Below, in pieces: positions 61,687 to 64,000 of a stretch of DNA of 64,000 nt; the stretch's first letter is position 1, and every line of letters starts with the position of its first letter. The position numbers were made by a program, and so were the translations under genes. This stretch comes from Candidatus Competibacteraceae bacterium (GTDB taxonomy: Bacteria; Pseudomonadota; Gammaproteobacteria; Competibacterales; Competibacteraceae): positions 1 through 64,000 of the forward strand of contig JADJQQ010000030.1 of the NCBI GenBank assembly GCA_016712625.1, written 5' to 3'. The notes below the pieces were generated by a model. That model did no database searches and was not told the DNA's origin. It saw only the letters and a program-made list of their open reading frames with translations.

Positions 61687-62850
61687 ATGCCTTACGATTT
61701 CGACCGATCACCTACCCGGCGCGGCACCGATAGCCTTAAATGGCAGCGCTACGGCGCGGCCTTGCCGCTATGGGTGGCGGATATGGATTTCATATCCCCG
61801 GAACCCGTCATCGCCGCCCTGCGCGAGCGGATCAGCCACGGCGTGTTCGGTTACGGCGCACCGCCAGACGAGTTGACGGAAACGATTTCCAAGCGAATGG
61901 CGGAGTTTTATGATTGGCAGGTAACAGCTGAGCAGATTGTGTATCTTCCGGGGCTGGTTTGCGGATTGAATGTAACGTGCCGGGCGGTCGGGGAACCGGG
62001 CGACGCGGTGATCGCACAGACGCCGGTGTATCCACCCTTTTTGAGTTCGCCAGAACATCAGGATCGACCCTTGCTTGCCGCCGAACTGCGCGCGGAACAG
62101 CGCGGCAATCAACTCCGCTACACCTTCGATGATACTGCCTTCGCCGCGACGATCACGCCCCGCACCCGGCTATTTATCCTGTGTCACCCGCATAATCCCG
62201 TTGGACGCGTTTTCGATCAGGCGGAGCTAAGTCGTTTAGCGGAAATCTGTGAGCATTACAGCCTGACGGTGTGCTCGGACGAGATTCATTGCGATTTGCT
62301 GCTCGATGGTCGGCGTCACGTTCCGTTTGCCACCCTGTCGCCATCAATTGCCCAACGATGCATCACCCTGATGGCGCCGAGTAAGACCTTCAATATCGCT
62401 GGCCTGGGCGCCAGCTTTGCGATTATCCAAAACCCCAAGCTGAGGCAGCGGTTCAAACAGGCCATGCGCGGTATTGTGCCGGATGCCAACATTCTCGCGC
62501 TAAACGCGGCATTAGCGGCTTACCAGCATGGCGACGACTGGCTGCGGGAGCTACTGGTTCACCTCACCGCCAATCGAGATTACGTGGTGGATTATGTTTC
62601 TCGGCATTTGCCCGGCATCCGCGCCACCGCCCCAGAAGCCACTTATCTGATTTGGCTGGACTGCCGGGAAGCCGGTATTTCCGGCAGTCCACACCAATTC
62701 TTCTTGAAACACGCTGGGGTAGCGTTGAATGACGGCGCGACCTTCGGGCCAGGCGGTGCAGGTTTTGTACGGCTAAATTTCGGCTGCCCGCGCGCCACGG
62801 TCGCCGAAGGACTGGAGCGGATGCGGGCGGCGCTCGCCCAAAAGCGCTAG
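61687..62850 (+). CDS. patB: PatB/MalY-type cystathionine beta-lyase / aminotransferase
   Basis: PLP fold-type I enzyme (387 residues) cleaving C-S bonds of cystathionine or related substrates. 'DRSPTRRGTDSLKWQRYG' and 'LPLWVADMDF' are the PatB start, 'LFILCHPHNPVGRVFDQAEL' and 'VCSDEIHCDLLLDGRRHVPF' bind the cofactor ring (Asp), 'MAPSKTFNIAGLGASFAI' holds the PLP Lys233. Also includes the YXKLGD-type C-terminal 'RVRLNF'-like block 'FVRLNFGCPRATV'. Intact. Confidence 0.9.
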   Translation: MPYDFDRSPTRRGTDSLKWQRYGAALPLWVADMDFISPEPVIAALRERISHGVFGYGAPPDELTETISKRMAEFYDWQVTAEQIVYLPGLVCGLNVTCRAVGEPGDAVIAQTPVYPPFLSSPEHQDRPLLAAELRAEQRGNQLRYTFDDTAFAATITPRTRLFILCHPHNPVGRVFDQAELSRLAEICEHYSLTVCSDEIHCDLLLDGRRHVPFATLSPSIAQRCITLMAPSKTFNIAGLGASFAIIQNPKLRQRFKQAMRGIVPDANILALNAALAAYQHGDDWLRELLVHLTANRDYVVDYVSRHLPGIRATAPEATYLIWLDCREAGISGSPHQFFLKHAGVALNDGATFGPGGAGFVRLNFGCPRATVAEGLERMRAALAQKR

Positions 62851-62856
62851 ATTCCG

Positions 62857-64000
62857 CTACAAATCATAGCCGCGCTCCTCGTGCAGGGCGATATCCAAGC
62901 CGCCGATCTCGTCTTCCCTGCCCACCCGCAGACCGACCAGCCGTTCCACCAGCTTGAGCGCGATGAACGTCATGGCGGCCGTGTAGGCGACCGTCGCGAT
63001 AACCGCAAGGAATTGCACGCCCAGTTGCTGCGCCATGCTGGTGACGCCGGCTCCAAAACCCTGGCCCTTGAACAAACCCAGATCAGTGGAAGCGAACACC
63101 CCGGCGGCTAGCGTTCCAAGCATCCCACCCACACCATGCACCGGAAACACGTCCAGGGAATCGTCGATCTTTAAGACGCGCTTGACATACTGCGTGGCGT
63201 GAAAACAGACAATCCCCGCAACCGTGCCAATCAGCACACCGCCCGCTGGGCCGACATAGCCGGAGGCTGGAGTGATGGTGCCAAGGCCCGCCACCATGCC
63301 AGTCACGATGCCGAGCGCGCTCGGTTTGCCAAACTTGAACCACTCCATCATCATCCACGCTAGCGCGCCGGCGGCGGCGGATAGATGAGTCACCATCATC
63401 GCCATGCCCGCGTTGCCGTTGGCCGCCAGCGCGCTACCGGCATTGAAGCCGAACCAGCCCACCCACAGCATGCCCGCGCCGGTCACCGCCATCGTCATAT
63501 TGTGGGGCAGCATGGCGGTCGTTGGAAAACCGTGGCGACAGCCCAAAACCAACGCCGCAACCAGCGCGGCCACGCCAGCGGTGATATGCACCACGATGCC
63601 GCCGGCAAAATCGAGCACGCCAAGCTTGCTCAACCAACCCCCGCCCCACACCCAATGCGCCACCGGCGCATACACCAGCGTCAACCACAGCGCGCTAAAC
63701 AGCAACATGGCGGAAAACTTCATCCGTTCCGCGAACGCACCGACCACCAAAGCTGGGGTGATGATGGCAAAGGTCAGTTGGAACATAGCGAACACGGTTT
63801 CCGGAATATCGCCGGTTAGGGAGTTTTCTTCCACGCCCGCCATGAAAAGCTTATCCAAATCGCCAATCAGCGCGTTGCCGGTTCCAAACGCCAGACTGTA
63901 GGCGTAGATAAACCACAGCAACGATACCAGGCAGGTGATGGCAAAGCACTGCATGAGCACGGACAGCACGTTTTTGGTGCGCACCAAGCCGCCGTAAAAT
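62857..64000 (-). CDS. amt: Ammonium transporter, N-terminus outside the window
   Basis: Amt/MEP-family channel, 381 residues visible, start beyond the right edge (frame stays open as FYGGLVRTKNVLS). Helices throughout. Family signatures 'VFPVHGVGGMLGTLAAGVF', 'HITAGVAALVAALVLG' and 'FNAGSALAANGNAGMAMM' include the pore His regions. Convergent with the PatB gene, 6 bases between stops. A PII (glnK) partner, common beside amt, would lie outside the window. Confidence 0.93.
   Translation of the reverse strand, partial: FYGGLVRTKNVLSVLMQCFAITCLVSLLWFIYAYSLAFGTGNALIGDLDKLFMAGVEENSLTGDIPETVFAMFQLTFAIITPALVVGAFAERMKFSAMLLFSALWLTLVYAPVAHWVWGGGWLSKLGVLDFAGGIVVHITAGVAALVAALVLGCRHGFPTTAMLPHNMTMAVTGAGMLWVGWFGFNAGSALAANGNAGMAMMVTHLSAAAGALAWMMMEWFKFGKPSALGIVTGMVAGLGTITPASGYVGPAGGVLIGTVAGIVCFHATQYVKRVLKIDDSLDVFPVHGVGGMLGTLAAGVFASTDLGLFKGQGFGAGVTSMAQQLGVQFLAVIATVAYTAAMTFIALKLVERLVGLRVGREDEIGGLDIALHEERGYDL

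Overview
The window looks like a chromosomal segment of a gammaproteobacterium. argA, cpdA and aroC are of ordinary gammaproteobacterial type, and an RfaH-type ops element precedes a large polysaccharide locus. The Ser/Thr kinase with PEGA and MORN repeats and the overall flavour would fit an environmental lineage such as Candidatus Competibacter/Contendobacter, but that placement is inference only.

Layout. 1-3.6 kb (minus): remnant of a TetR regulator, a membrane fusion protein and an RND efflux pump, heavily frameshifted, with two clean palindromic operators still visible. 4.2-9.4 kb (plus): three secreted proteins, namely an FN3/PKD/LamG surface protein and two right-handed beta-helix proteins, all frame-broken to different degrees. 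9.4-39.5 kb: an exopolysaccharide/O-antigen type locus, mostly on the minus strand. It holds a polysaccharide deacetylase, a Wzy/O-antigen-ligase-like polymerase, two asparagine-synthetase-like amidotransferases, a FemAB/GNAT protein, several GT2 and GT4 glycosyltransferases, an alpha/alpha-toroid protein, a complete GDP-D-glycero-alpha-D-manno-heptose pathway (hddC, gmhB, gmhA, hddA), a GDP-mannose-dehydratase-like SDR, a UDP-glucuronate decarboxylase, a Wzx flippase, a UDP-sugar 6-dehydrogenase, an initiating sugar-phosphate transferase fused to a degenerate GGDEF-like domain, and a WbpB/WbpE/WbpD-like set that would make a 2,3-diamino-uronic acid. 39.6-48.9 kb: one 3101-codon secreted multidomain protein with two WD40 propellers, a deacetylase-like domain, Ig-like and DUF4082-like domains, an N,N-dimethylformamidase-beta-like domain and FN3. 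48.9-50.0 kb: a gene-free leader containing the 12-base ops sequence on the strand that reads into the giant gene and the polysaccharide genes. 50.0-64.0 kb: housekeeping genes (argA, cpdA, a class II aldolase with an in-frame amber codon, an MFS transporter, aroC), the Ser/Thr kinase, a small Cys/Gly-rich ORF, a membrane-anchored endonuclease/exonuclease/phosphatase protein, a Tat-exported class A beta-lactamase-like protein, a PatB/MalY C-S lyase, and an Amt transporter that runs off the right edge.

How the genes fit together. Nucleotide-sugar supply (heptose, xylose, uronic and diamino-uronic acids), chain initiation, glycosyl transfer, flipping and polymerisation are all represented, so the 9-39 kb block can plausibly make and export a complex, possibly amidated acidic polysaccharide. 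The giant protein and the beta-helix/LamG proteins would be the extracellular partners. The ops element suggests that RfaH-like antitermination carries transcription into the long minus-strand block.

Caveat on sequence quality. Reading-frame lesions are very dense in 1-9 kb, about one per gene in 11-33 kb, and nearly absent from 34-64 kb, including the intact 9.3-kb ORF. At least four lesions sit at homopolymer runs. Many 'broken' genes are therefore probably intact in the organism, and coordinates of frameshifted genes are given end to end across the breaks.
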